Notes: a model not told the origin generated them from the letters alone. Numbered from the stretch's first letter, positions 12,984-24,100 are shown. The stretch: DNA of 64,000 bases from Zantedeschia hybrid cultivar (GCA_030544215.1 JARZZO010000011.1:916001-980000); one strand, 5' to 3'. Numbers and translations: made by a program.

Positions 12984-13152
12984 TTGAAAGGCGTCAGCAC
13001 ACACAGACATTTTTCAAAACACGTCCACACGCCCTGACGCAATTCAAGATTATTTTCTATCTAATTAAAAATTCGAAATTTAGTTTGAAAGACGTCAGCC
13101 CAAGGCGACGCCTTTTGAATGGCGTCACCTGGTCTGGACGCCTTTCAAGCCC
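12984..13152. repeat. Dyad-site cluster 2 (four sites)
   Basis: Cores at 12991-12995/13006-13010, 13021-13025/13036-13040, 13092-13096/13107-13111 and 13122-13126/13137-13141. All have 10-bp spacers. They lie immediately upstream of antisense gene A's first recognised exon, possibly inside a 5' intron. Confidence 0.8.
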
Positions 13153-13223
13153 ATATTCCGGATTCCTTGAAGAACCCCTTTCTCCCCTCTCCTCTTCATT
13201 CACTCAAACCATAGAGAGCTTAC

Positions 13224-13407
13224 CGTGTGGAGGTCGCCCTCCTCTTCTTCTTCCACCGCCATGGGTGCCGGTGGAGGGAGTTCCTCCTCCAAAAAAGCTG
13301 CCGCCTCGGCTAGCATTGCCGGGACCTCCTCGGGGGCTTCTTCTTCTTGCCTCTTGTCGCCTCTTAGACAAGGTTTTCATCTTTTTGGATCCTTCACCAT
13401 GTTCCAT
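13224..13407 (-). other. Possible 5' exon of antisense gene A (basic, Gly/Ser/Arg-rich)
   Basis: The minus strand reads ATG at 13,407, then a basic stretch (KKMKTLSKRRQEARRR) and G/R/T-rich residues, ending at a good donor (G|GTAAGC at 13,223). A matching acceptor (TTTGCAG) sits at 12,917. However, joining the two leaves the reading phase wrong by one base, so it may be a 5' UTR exon, an exon broken by an indel, or not an exon. Confidence 0.3.
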
Positions 13408-13541
13408 AGCTCGAGAGGAGGGAGTTTTCGAGAGGGAGAGAATGAGATCGTCGGAGCTCGGTCGCCGGAGAGGTGAAGAGAGAGAAATTTTGAGAAAAGT
13501 GAGGAAGAAAGGGGGGCCTTCGCGGGTCTGTAAACAAAAGG

Positions 13542-13991
13542 CTGAAAGGCGTCGACTCAGACAGACACGTTTTAGGGCGCATAAGTTGAGGCGGCAAGGA
13601 CAGCTGTTTGAAATTAACTTAAACACGTCCACACATCCAGACGCGTTTCATATTACCGCCAATTCTGGTCAGAGCCGTACAGAGGAAAATCATGAAAGGC
13701 GTCTTATTATCAAGACGCGTTTTAGGGAATTAATCATGGAATTAATGGCATAATCTTGAAAAAAAGTAGGAGAGAGAAATTGAAAGGCATTTTGTCTGGT
13801 AGACGCAATTTAGGTTTTAAATCAGATTTTAAGGAATAAATTGAATTTCTTAAAATGAATTATAATGTAAAGGCGTCTTGTCTGGTAGACGCAATTTAAC
13901 CTTTTAATCGGGTTTTTGAGAATTAAATTGAATTTCTGGAAAAGAATTATGATTGAAAGGCGTCTTTCTGAGTGGACGCGTTTTACAGAAC
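13542..13991. repeat. Dyad-site cluster 3 (six sites)
   Basis: Cores at 13549/13564, 13625/13640, 13699/13714, 13787/13802, 13873/13888 and 13960/13975 (first base of each core). Every site has a 10-bp spacer. Three neighbouring sites recur roughly every 85-90 bp (13,787, 13,873, 13,960) with related flanks, suggesting local duplication. The cluster lies between the two antisense genes. Confidence 0.8.
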
Positions 13992-14095
13992 CCGAATTGT
14001 TGAATTTTCAGGAAAAATCAAGTCTTTACTAAAGGAAAAATTATGTGCACATCACAGAAAGTTGGGGAAAGATTCCAAGGCATGAAAAATCAATC

Positions 14096-14118
14096 TTTAT
14101 TCAATGAAATCATTTATT
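14096..14118 (-). terminator. Two possible AATAAA signals of antisense gene B
   Basis: The minus strand has AATAAA at 14,118-14,113 and 14,101-14,096, about 90-110 nt past the gene B stop. The A/T homopolymer at 14,129-14,147 is close by. Positional inference. Confidence 0.4.
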
Positions 14119-14205
14119 ACATCAAGAAAAAAAAAAAAAAAAAAAAGAGAAAGATGACATTTAAGGGAGAATATCATGAAGACCTTTAAGGTAAGGAAAT
14201 TTCAG

Positions 14206-15521
14206 TCATCTATCTCTATCTTTAGAGGATCTTACACGATAGCTAAAACCAAGGTTCCACAGAGTAGTAATGATTTGTATAGCTTCATAATTTTCGTCAG
14301 ATTCCAAGTCGCGCTTCTTGATTGGGAGTGTGGGAGAAAACTCAGGGAATTCACGATGGCCCAAGCTAAGTTGAGTAAGACACCGATGTGGGTTGTATAG
14401 CACGAACTCGGTGGCTCCAATCAACTTGAGGTCTGCTCCCGTTGTACGGCGCACCCAAACTGGCTTTCCAACAAGAGTGAGTGGAGACGAGTCGAATATG
14501 TCGGATGTCATGAGCTTCAAATACTCTCTCCAGTCGGCCCGGGTCTTGAGTTTTGGAACTTTGTTGACCATGTACTAATTGAACTTTACAATATTAGCAA
14601 TGCAATGAATTGGACTATTCAAGAAGATCTGAGATGGATTTAGAGGCCTTTTCTTGCTATGCTCAAACTTGAAGTGAAGCTCAACCCACAAGGTAAAGAG
14701 TAACATGCACCCATATGGAGGACGACCCACAGAGGCTGCAGAAAGTCCACTGTAAAGATATGCTAAGAGTGCAGTGCTAATGGATTTACCTTCGAAGATT
14801 GCGCATATAGCACTAACTTGATCATCTTCTAAGATGTTATCTTGCGCAGGGAAGAACAAGGCACCGGCAAGGCATATAACTAAAGCTTTCGTAACATCCT
14901 CCGCTTCATCCTCCTTTAGATCATCAATTTCATATAAAGTCCACTCAGCTAGCTTTGCAAGATTGATCTCCTTTTTGGTAAGGCATCCTTTAGCTTCTGA
15001 AGGATCCTTCATGATCGATGTCAACAATTGTTGACCGGTGATTTTCTCTTTTGTCAAGGCTATCTTATCTTTGTTGTCTTTGGTATTTGGGAGACCTAAT
15101 AGAAGTTCCGCTTCTTCTAGAAGGATCGTGCACTCGAAGTCTTGGAAGAAGAACGTATGAGTTTGGGGATGCCACCACTCGATCAAGGCATCCATAGCCG
15201 CCCAATTTACATTCGCGCTCTTGTAATTCTTGGCAAGCACTACAAGTCCTTGAAGATTCCATTTGGATATGAACACTTGCATGGAAAGTTTAACACTTTT
15301 TGCAAGTTTACGAATCCAATGAAGAGACGTGAATTTTCTTGGTCCAGGAAACATGGGATAATTCTGAAAATAAAAAGAGAGTTTGATGAAGAACATGAAG
15401 AAAAATTGAAAAGGAAGTTGATTGAACTTACTTGAAGATTGGGATTTCTTCCATTGAGGTGATTCTCTATGTCGGCAAACTTCTCTAGAGACATCTTCAT
15501 CTTCTTGTTTGAAGAATTCAT
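14206..15521 (-). pseudogene. Antisense gene B: plant-mobile-domain-like (DUF7745-type) protein, two exons, one nonsense codon
   Basis: Exon 1 is 15521-15432 (30 codons from ATG 15,521). The intron is 15431-15364, with GTAAGT donor and TTTTCAG acceptor, and phase is kept. Exon 2 is 15363-14206. The product would be about 415 residues. The centre contains WAAMDALIEWWHPQTHTFFF then CTILLEEAELLLGLP, the pattern of plant mobile domain / DUF7745 proteins common in Tat elements. One in-frame TAG at 14,575-14,577 splits it, and the frame continues unchanged after it. It has its own TATA-like box upstream. It is clearly different in sequence from gene A, so this element carries two antisense genes rather than a duplicate. 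Molecular function unknown; family assignment is from motif recall. Confidence 0.72.
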
Positions 15522-15656
15522 CCCTCTTTTTCGGAATTCCTCCTTCTTGAAGCTTGGGAAGCTTGGAAACCTTGAAGAAACCTTGAAAATTTGGAAGAAA
15601 ACTCAACTTTGGATCTTTGGATTATGGTAGGATTGCTTGGGAACAACCTAAGGATG

Positions 15657-15664
15657 TTTATATA
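15657..15664 (-). promoter_or_regulatory. TATA box of antisense gene B
   Basis: The minus strand reads TATATAAA, 136 nt upstream of the ATG at 15,521. Two dyad sites lie about 105 bp further upstream (15,769-15,842). Confidence 0.6.
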
Positions 15665-16835
15665 GAAGGAATTGCGATCCTAAGAAGACCTTTTCCGGAT
15701 TGAAAAAGGGATGTGCATTGGTAGAGTTGGAATTCGAGTAGAGAACGACCAGAAACCTGTTTCTGTGAGTAAAAGGCGTCGAGGAGCACTGACGCGTTTC
15801 AAGGTTGAATGGCGTCTTTGCGACATGACGCGTTTTAGCTATTCTGTGATTTTCCCCGAAATTCTTGGATTTTAAATTGAATATTTGTTTGGGATTTTAA
15901 TGATTCTGATTGCAGGAAGTTGGAAAATCATATTGTGGAATTCATGAAGTCCCGACCGTGGCTAAAAAGACAGTTATTTCTATCCTTGTATTATTTCATG
16001 TAAATCATTTGCATTACTATATGTTAGATATTTATTAGAGAATGTCAAGGACCTTGTGGTTTTGATGAAACTGGAATTTGAGTTCCCCTACAACAAAAAC
16101 AGTGATAATTCCAGAGAATTCTTAATCGCATGGATAGGCCGTTGGATTGTTAATTAGTGAGGACGATGGTTCCATCTTTTGTGAAACGGTGCGTGGATAA
16201 ACGAGCTTCGGGTTAGCACTGGATTACAAGAATTGGTGTCTTGACTCATTAATGACAATTTAACAATATTATCCTTGATTAATTTATATTTTATTTGACT
16301 TTATATTTTTCTTTTAGCCCAGCATGCATCATGTAGGACTTTGAAATCATTGTGATAAGAATTAATTATTTATTAAGTTTCAGACCATTAATTAAATAAT
16401 TTCAACATGATATGAAATATTCCATTCTGAATTGAGTATCTTGATTATCTTTGAGGTTCTCTTGAATATATTTTTAGAATTCTATCCTTTCTTGGATTCT
16501 TTATCCAATATTTCTTGTTTTCTTTTAAGATCCATCGTGGCTGTAGCACGTCCACATTGGCTGGCAAATGCTCTCCATGATGAAACCTATAGTGTCTATG
16601 ACCTGGGGTACTTCTCACTCCGAGGAAGTTGATCGACCTTATTTTATTTCCTCGTCTACCTCATCCAGACATGATTGATTCCATTGATTTCCTTGAGCTA
16701 TCTTCATTGATGATTTTGAGTAAAATTCTAATCATGTGATGTTAAGAGCGTGTCTCATCACACCTTGGCATCACCTTTTAAGTACATTCCATTTCATTTC
16801 ACTCCCTTGTAAAGACGATGCCAATGTGAGGCAGC
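15665..16835. other. Non-coding region between antisense gene B and the 3' LTR
   Basis: AT-rich, no coding signal. It holds dyad cluster 4 near its left end. GATGCCAATGTGAGGCAGC directly before the LTR start is a weak polypurine-tract candidate. Confidence 0.5.
15769..15842. repeat. Dyad-site cluster 4 (two sites)
   Basis: Cores at 15776-15780/15791-15795 and 15812-15816/15827-15831, both with 10-bp spacers. The first shares most of its spacer (GAGGAGCACT versus CAAGAGCACT) with the first site of cluster 1. Sits upstream of the gene B TATA box. Confidence 0.8.
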
Positions 16836-17023
16836 TGTAGACACGCTAATTTTGACATCATTTTGAGTAAATTTCATATCATATAATAATGCCTCAGAAT
16901 GGTCTAATATTTAATAATTAATTAATTTTTATTAATATTTTTGAGTGTCAGGTTTAACAGACATGTTTAAGTTAACCAATTAAATTAATTTTAGCTCAAA
17001 TTTCAGTTAAAATATGAAGAAGT

Positions 17024-17301
17024 CTAAACGACGTCGACCTATATAGACGCCATTTAGAGTTTATTCTTATTTTGACCAAATCATTAATTAGCTAAACGGC
17101 GTCTGTGAGAGCTGACGCGTTTTAGGTTTCCTAAGCTATTTTAACTTCTCTTCCGGATGTTATCCTTATCTTAATTAGTGTAAAAGACGTCTACACATGT
17201 GGACGCGTTTTACCTGATAAAAATAAAGATAAATTTTTCCCGGATATTTATCCTTATCTTAATTAATCTGAAAGGCGTCAGCCATGGTGAACGCGTTTTA
17301 G
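17024..17301. repeat. Dyad-site cluster 5 (four sites, in LTR U3)
   Basis: Cores at 17031/17046, 17099/17114, 17187/17202 and 17275/17290 (first base of each core), all with 10-bp spacers. They recur at about 68-88 bp intervals. The last one ends about 100 bp upstream of the LTR TATA box. Confidence 0.82.
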
Positions 17302-17400
17302 ATAATTACAGATAAAGATGAATTAATCAGTATTTATCTGTCGGTTAAGATGGATAAATTCAAGATTTTTTTTATGTTAATCACGAACGCAGAAGAAGTC

Positions 17401-17408
17401 TATAAATA
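17401..17408 (+). promoter_or_regulatory. TATA box of the LTR promoter
   Basis: TATAAATA, followed by a purine-rich stretch near the expected start site (about 17,430). Supports reading 16,836-18,050 as an LTR with U3 on the left. Confidence 0.65.
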
Positions 17409-18050
17409 CCTTACATAGAGTAAAAAGAGAGAGAGCATAATCTTGAGTTGAATTACTAGAGCGATAGCGAATTGAAGATCAAAGCAACAACGTCGGAACG
17501 CTGAAGCGCTGTTTCCAGAAGTCGGCGTCCTTTCAAGAGTCTTCATCCATTCAAGAATTCAACAATTGGACATAAGTTTTTCATTTCTGCATTAATTTCA
17601 TTTAGTTCTACATTCTTCATCATTCACTTCATGCAAACACACACAACACATTCATTCTCTTCAAAACCTACTTGATTAAGAGATTTCAAAAGCCACTCAA
17701 CAAGTAAGTTTGATGTTTAATTGCATGCTTAGCATCATGATTAGAATAGATACTGCTCTTACTTAAAATTCTCATCATTGTTTCTTTATCTCTTTTCTTT
17801 CTATTCCTGCTGCACTCAACAACAACGAGAGAATCAAAAGGAGCAAATCAAGCACAAGTCAAAAGGGATTTCTGGACGATCCTCAACCTCAACCTCAACC
17901 TCAAACTTCAAATTCAACAGCAAGAACAAAAAGTAAAGAAGGGCTCTCTTTCTTCAGCCGGCTGAGGAAGGGGAACCAAGGACTCCATATCTTCCGCGTT
18001 TAAACAGGTAGGCGATCATACTTCTTTTGGAACTTTTTAGTTAAAAGTTT

Positions 18051-18490
18051 CTGGCGATCACTGCACTTAGTTGCTATTTTTAATAGGTTTATTTTACACT
18101 AAATAACCTAGATTTTTCATGATAATCACACGGTCATTCTAAGCACTCACAGTCCCAACTCAACTCAACTCATGTAACGCAACCTTCATCGGAATGGATC
18201 GGTTGAGTCGGATTCTATCCTTAATAATTTAAATTTTTAATTTTTCTTTCTTAGTGCTAAAATTCTATGTACAAAGATGCAAATGAATTTATCTATCTAC
18301 CTTAATAAAGTAATAAAAAAAGAAACTACAAACATAATTGCACGGTTACTATTTGAGAACAAATTTGTTCATATTGTAGACAAAAATTTTATTCAAGAAG
18401 ATAAAATTGGATGAAACAAAATCTAGTGATCTCATTATCATTTATATATATTATTGTCATGCTCGGATTAGGTCAGGTTGGCTGACCCTC
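18051..18490. other. Unassigned AT-rich DNA between the Tat LTR and the copia element
   Basis: No gene seen. Its last five bases (CCCTC, 18,486-18,490) are the left target duplication of the copia insertion. Confidence 0.6.
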
Positions 18491-18782
18491 TGTTAGACCG
18501 AGATGACCATCAACTCCACAAGGATAGGAGTTTATCCTTACCTCTATTGCAGAGAGATAACTACAGGAGACTTGGTCTCCCACGTTCCCTAAAACAAGGA
18601 GGCGATTACCATGGGAGCAGAAGTGGCTAACGAAGGATGATGCCTCTATTAATAGGAGGGTTCTCTGCCCTCCAAGAAATATACATGCAACATGTGTGAG
18701 AAACAGAGAGATTACCCTTGAAAATCTCTTTGGTTAGCCATCGGAGCTCCCCCCCCAATCCTTCTTCGTTTTTTCTCCTACA
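18491..18782 (+). repeat. 5' LTR of the copia element
   Basis: 292 bp, TG...CA. It pairs with 24,650-24,939 with scattered substitutions and a short C-run length difference, so the insertion is older than the gypsy element at 28,115-38,946. Confidence 0.95.
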
Positions 18783-18783
18783 T

Positions 18784-18795
18784 TGGTATCAGAGC
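18784..18795 (+). other. Primer-binding site (initiator tRNA-Met)
   Basis: TGGTATCAGAGC, the standard plant copia primer-binding site, starts two bases after the 5' LTR. Confidence 0.93.
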
Positions 18796-19470
18796 GGGTT
18801 CACCCTCTGCTGCACGCCAGCTACCGCACCTCTGCCGATACTCGCCGCTACTGTTGCCCGCTGCGGCCGCGAACCAGACGAACCTCGCCGCTGCCCAGCC
18901 GCCCTCCCCTAGCACCGCGGCTGCCCTCCCCGCGCATCGCGGCCGCCCTCCACGCACCGCGGCCGCCCTCATCGCCGTTGCCGCACCCCGGCTCGCCACT
19001 GCGCATCGCGTCGCTGCGCACCGCACCTCGCCGCCGCTGCCGCGCTCGCCGCTGCGCATCGCGTCGCTGCGCACCGCACATCGCTGCCGCACCCGCCGCT
19101 GCGCACCACGCCACTTAGCACCTCGGTGCTCCCGCACCCCGCCGCAGCTGCTGCCTACTGCTGCCGCGAACCGCCGCCATCCGCGGCCGTCCTCCCCGCG
19201 CACTACTGCTCGCCGCTGCCCGCCGCCGCCATCCGCGGCCGGCCTCCCCGCCGCTGCAGCACTCGGCTCGCCGCTGCGCATCGCGTCGCTACGCACCGCA
19301 CCTCGCCGCCCCACCCGCCACTACCATGCTCGCCACTGCCGCACCCCAGCTCGCCGCTCCCGCACGCGCCGCTGCGCACCGCACCCACCGCGACCGCTGC
19401 TCGCCACCCTCTGCTGCCCGTAGCTGCCGCACATCGCCGAGCACCAAGAAGACCTCCCCAAGCCACCTCA
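18796..19470 (+). repeat. GC-rich, internally repetitive leader of the copia element
   Basis: A segment dominated by CGCCGCTGC, GCGCATCGCGTCGC and CGCGGCCGCC variants in an otherwise AT-rich element. Frames on both strands are open here because of composition, not selection: the translations are Arg/Ala/Pro/His repeats. It sits exactly between the primer-binding site and the AT-rich part of the leader. Confidence 0.8.
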
Positions 19471-20530
19471 CGATCTAGGTTCTGGCACAATCTTTCTTTT
19501 ATGTTGAGAGAATAAGCTTATTGGATGAGTAATATATAATTGAAAACGTAACATTCAATTTTCTTTTTACCTGCAATACGTCTGAAATGATCTGTCATGT
19601 CAGAACTTTTTTTAAAAAGAAAAGAAGAGAAGTAATTAATAGACTTGTCAGATCTGCCAACTTTTAATATTTTAATTTTTCTCTTCACATCTTGCATTCC
19701 AGTACATCTGTTAACATGTTTTGCTTCTGTCGAACTCTCTAGAACCTGCATTATTTAAATCTTCTACCATGTTGAGATAGCACAGCACCCAACACACATG
19801 CTATTGTTTAATACCTCTGTGCACCATTCCTCATGCATGCCTGACTCTGTCATCACAAATGCATCTTCTTTTATTAATACTAAATCTCACAAACACTACG
19901 TCTGTTGGGTTCTTAGTTTGCATAACTAACATATAATATTTTCTTTCAAAAAGTCATTTTGTCCTTCTCTATTATAGCTGTACATATCATAAACCAATGT
20001 GCACTTTAATTTAATACCTCTTGCATGCTAATATAGCTGTGCAGATCAGACTCATTATTTTTAATTCTTACATATGCTAATATTTAATTGATATAATTCA
20101 AATCTGTGATCATTACATAAGGACAACCTCTTTAAATATCTGTGTGTTTGTCATAACTTGCATTATTGTTATAACTAATCTTTTCACATTAAGTTGTTAC
20201 TAATTTATTGCCTGATAAATCCATAAGATTCTAAACATAAATTTATTCACTTGATAATTAGTTATTATTTAATTGACATTTTTTATTGTTGTCATTTTAA
20301 ATATCATTTCTGTTTAGGAAATTTAAATTATATTTTGATTATTGATGAATAAATTTCACATTAAATAATTATTGATTAAATATTATTTACATAAAATAGT
20401 TACTTAGAAATTTATCTTGTTAAGTTGTTTTATCAAATCATACAAAATGATGCACTCTTTAGTGTTATTTATGTTACAAATCATAATTGTAAAATTATGT
20501 ATATTGAGCTTTAGCCTTATCCTACTTAAA
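19471..20530 (+). other. AT-rich untranslated leader of the copia element before gag
   Basis: No coding signal. Long AT-rich stretch up to the gag ATG at 20,531. Confidence 0.6.
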
Positions 20531-21112
20531 ATGGCTAGTAAACTCATTGCTTCTAAACTGACTAAATTAGACAAGTTGAATGGTACAAATTATGACATGT
20601 GGTATAGGAAAATTAGATATGGTCTTATTTATGACAATATTGAACATGTACTTAATAGTACTGTTCCAGAATTAACTGATAACTCAGGAGAGGGAGATAT
20701 CAAGAAAAGAGAGCAATGGTTGTCAGAGGACAACAAGGCTAGAAGCCTAATGCTCATATTCATAGAGGACAATCTCATAAAATTCTTTGAAAATTATGAG
20801 ACTGTCCGAAAATTATGGGACACTATCAAGGAGAAGTATGACACCACTTCTGAGGTGAATACTCAGCTCCTATTACATCGGTATAATACTTGCCATATGC
20901 AAGAGGGTGATAGTGTCATAGAACATGTAAATAAAATGATTGTTATGACTAAAGATCTTTCTATTGCTAGAACAGAGGTTCCAGAAAGAATGCAGGTGGC
21001 AACTATTTTGAATAGTCTGCCATCTTTATTAGATATGGCTGCCACAACCCTAAGGATGAGTGGTACCGTTCTTCGTGTCACTGATTTACCAGCTAGGCTA
21101 GCAGTTGAATAG
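20531..21112 (+). pseudogene. gag: gag of the copia element (UBN2-type capsid), ended by an early stop
   Basis: Starts MASKLIASKLTKLDKLNG, then NYDMWYRKIRYGL, the normal N-terminus of plant copia Gag. The first visible start of the open frame is earlier (20,417), but its upstream residues are hydrophobic and unlike the family, so 20,531 is chosen. The frame ends at TAG 21,110-21,112. In the same frame the zinc knuckle follows at about 21,280-21,330 (TCGKFGHYKINC), past a second stop near 21,188. The first Cys of its CX2CX4HX4C pattern is Tyr (TAC), so zinc binding is probably lost. Confidence 0.85.
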
Positions 21113-24100
21113 GATATCATGGCCAGTAGAAAAAGTCAAGAGCTGAATTTACAAGAAGTGAATGCTATTCATCAAAAGTCTTTATCATGATATCACAAAA
21201 GTCAGAATCACTCTGTTGGACCGAATAGGCCACAGTTCAAAGAAAAATCACACTATAAAGGTAAAAAGATTCCCCGTGGTGCTTACTATACATGTGGCAA
21301 ATTTGGTCATTATAAGATCAACTGTCCTAAAAAGTACGGAAACAAGGGTAAACACTCGGAAAAAGGGGGAACCAACAAAAGAAAATTCGTCGGTTTAACG
21401 GAATGCAATATTGTGATTATCGACACCAACGATTGGTGGGTGGATTCTGGCGCAACTTGTCACGTGGCAAAGACGAAGAAATGGCTGGTGGAATTCAAGC
21501 AGCTGCAACCTGGAGAGCAGAGAATGTACATGGGAAAGAATACCTATCTGAACGTAGAAGGTGTTGGATCATATCGTTTAGATCTTGGGGACAGCATCAT
21601 GGTCTTCAAAGATGTCTATTATGCGCCGAGTATTAGGCGCAATCTATTGTCCGTAACTGCTCTCATGAAAAATGGTCTGAAAGTCCGATTCTACAATAAA
21701 AGGGTGTCCATAGGAAAGAGCAAAAAGGTCTTTGCCATGGGAAAACTTTTTCCCGAACATGGTTTATTTTGTATTCCTGTTGTGGACACAGAAGTGAATA
21801 ATATTAATGATGTTGTTATGAATTATTTCTTATGTCATCTGTCTGAATGTGATCTATGACATTTTAGATTAGGACATCTTGAAAAATCTAAAATAGAACA
21901 AATGATAAGATTGAACCTACTACCATTAACTAAGGTAGAATTGTCACCATGTGAACATTGTTTAGTCGGTAAAATGATTAAGAAACCTTTCGCAGTAGGA
22001 TATAGATCACAAGGATTACTAGAGTTGATCCACTCAGATATATGTGGACCATTAAGTATAAAAACATATGATATAAAGGAATATTTCATAACGTTCATAG
22101 ATGACTACTCCAGATATGCCTATGTATATCTTATTTCTGTTAAATCAGAAGCTCTTACTTGTTTTAAGAGATATAGAGCAGAAGTAGAAAGACAACTGGG
22201 TAAAAACATTAAGGTGTTAAGAATAGATAGAGGTGGGGAATACAACTCAAAGGAATTTGAGTCATATTGCCAAGAGTATGGAATAAAGAGGCATGTAACT
22301 ATACCTTATACGCCACAATATAATAGTGTGGCAGAAAGAAAGAATAAAACACTTATGAATGTTGTTAGATGTATGTTATCGCATTCAGGACTCCCTAAGA
22401 ATTTTTAGGGAGAAGCATTGCTCACGGCAAATTATATATTGCATAGAACTCCCACAAAATCTATCGAAAGTACACCTTATGAAGTGTGGAATGGGAGGAA
22501 ATCAGAATTAAGTCATCTTAAGAAATGAGAGTCAGTAGCCCATGTTCTCATTCCAAATCCACTGAGAGATAAGTTAGACTTCAGAGCATTGAAGTGTTGA
22601 TTCATAGGCTATTGTGACAAATCATCGAGATATAGATTCTTCGATAAGGAAAAATGAATCATTGAATATAAGGATGCTACATTTCTAGAAAATGTAGAGG
22701 AAGAGGAATCTCATCATGAGAAAGAACCTCCAACTGTAATAGATTGTGACTATTACAATGATTTACCTATAAATGATTCAGAAATCGAAGAAGAACTTCT
22801 ACCAAATGTGGAAGATGAACAAATGTCTTTGAATGAAACGCAAGAAAATCAACCTACAATTGGCAATAAAAGACTTAAAACTCCACCAGCATGAATAGAT
22901 GATTATCACTTGTACTTATGTGAGCCTTGATGTCTAACAGTAGACATAAATGAAGATAATAATATAGATCCCATGAATCTGAATGATGTAATAAAATCTC
23001 AAGAATCTGATCTATGGCGAAAAGCCATGGAAGAAGAAATTGATTCCATAAAAAAAACAATGTATGAAAACTATATGAATTACCCAAAAAAAGGAAGGCT
23101 ATAGGTTGCAAGTGGATATTTAAAAAAAAGATCCGTGTAGATGAATCTATTGATAAGTATAAAGACCGATTAGTTGCCAAAAGATTTACTCAAATGTCAG
23201 GTATAGATTTTTAAGAAACTTATTCTCCTGTGACTAAATTTGCATCTATAAGGATGATCTTAGCAATTTTTGCGCATCTTGACTTGGAACTTTTTCAAAT
23301 AGATGTCAAGACTGCATTCCTTAACGGAGAGTTAGAGAAAGATATATATATGAAACAACCTGAAGGTTTTCAGGTAGAAGGTTAGGAGAATAAAGTATGC
23401 AAACTTAAGAAAGTCTTGTACGGCTTGAAATAATCTTCTAGACAATGGTATCTTAAATTTCATAATGTTGTTATTCAACTTAAATTTATTTCAAATCAAT
23501 TGGACAATTATGTATATGTCATGAAGAGTGGGAGCATGTTTATTATATTATCTTTATATGTAGATGATATTTTGCTCGTCGGAAGTGACATAGGAATGTT
23601 GAATAAAGTTAAGTCTGAGCTCAATGAGAAATTTGAGATGAAGGACATGGGTGAAGCATCCTATGTTTTCGGAATCCAAATCCTGAGGGATAGAAAGTCT
23701 AAAATGTTGAGTATAAACCAAGATAAGTATTTACATTCAGTACTTAGAAGGTTTGGAATGCAAAACTGTAATCCAGCACCAACGCCGTTGGTTCATGGAA
23801 AACGATTAAGTAAAGAACAATATCCTGGAGAAGGACATGATGCACTGTAATTGCCGTATGCACAAGCAGTCGGAAGTTTAATGTATGTTATGCTATATAC
23901 TAGACATGACATAACATACGCAGTAAGCTTAGTAAGCAGATATCAAAGTAATCATAGTACAACACACTGGGAAGCTGTTAAAAAGATTATGAAGTACTTG
24001 AAAGGTACTTTGCACCACAAATTAATATATCAAGCAGATATACTAGAGGTGCTTGGTTATTCCGATGCAGATTTCGGAGAAGATAAAGATGACGGAAAGT

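Larger units (their letters stand above)
1..18050 (+). mobile_element. Ty3/gypsy Tat-lineage retrotransposon (Retand-like), 5' LTR outside window, degenerate
   Basis: The order is leader, gag, protease, reverse transcriptase, RNase H, a second RNase H, integrase, antisense genes, then 3' LTR. The second RNase H between the first one and integrase is the hallmark of the Tat/Ogre/Retand lineage, and antisense ORFs with plant mobile domains downstream of pol are known in that lineage. The 5' LTR is not in the window, so the left edge is a window boundary. The right edge (about 18,050) is uncertain because the 5' LTR copy needed for comparison is missing. Coding regions carry several stops and frameshifts, so this copy is not autonomous. 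A copia element was inserted in the DNA just to its right. Confidence 0.85.
16836..18050 (+). repeat. 3' LTR of the Tat element (right end approximate)
   Basis: Starts TGTAGACACGCTAATTTTGAC, a typical Tat LTR start, right after the internal region. It contains four dyad sites and a TATA box placed as in an LTR promoter. There is no second copy in the window, so neither the exact end nor a target duplication can be shown. A TGGCGATCACTG string at 18,052 resembles primer-binding-site context and may mark the boundary. Confidence 0.55.

Noticed and set aside
161..17301. Dyad sites as a CRISPR array
   Set aside because: Units are palindromic, irregularly spaced and dispersed over 17 kb of a plant retrotransposon; spacers are only 10 bp.
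18052..18063. TGGCGATCACTG as a primer-binding site of a further element to the right
   Set aside because: The downstream DNA shows no gag and is soon interrupted by the copia element; the match to a tRNA end is too short to claim.
18778..19515. Several long open frames on both strands in the copia leader
   Set aside because: They are open because the block is GC-rich and repetitive; translations are Ala/Arg/Pro/His repeats in all frames and no start or splice context supports any.
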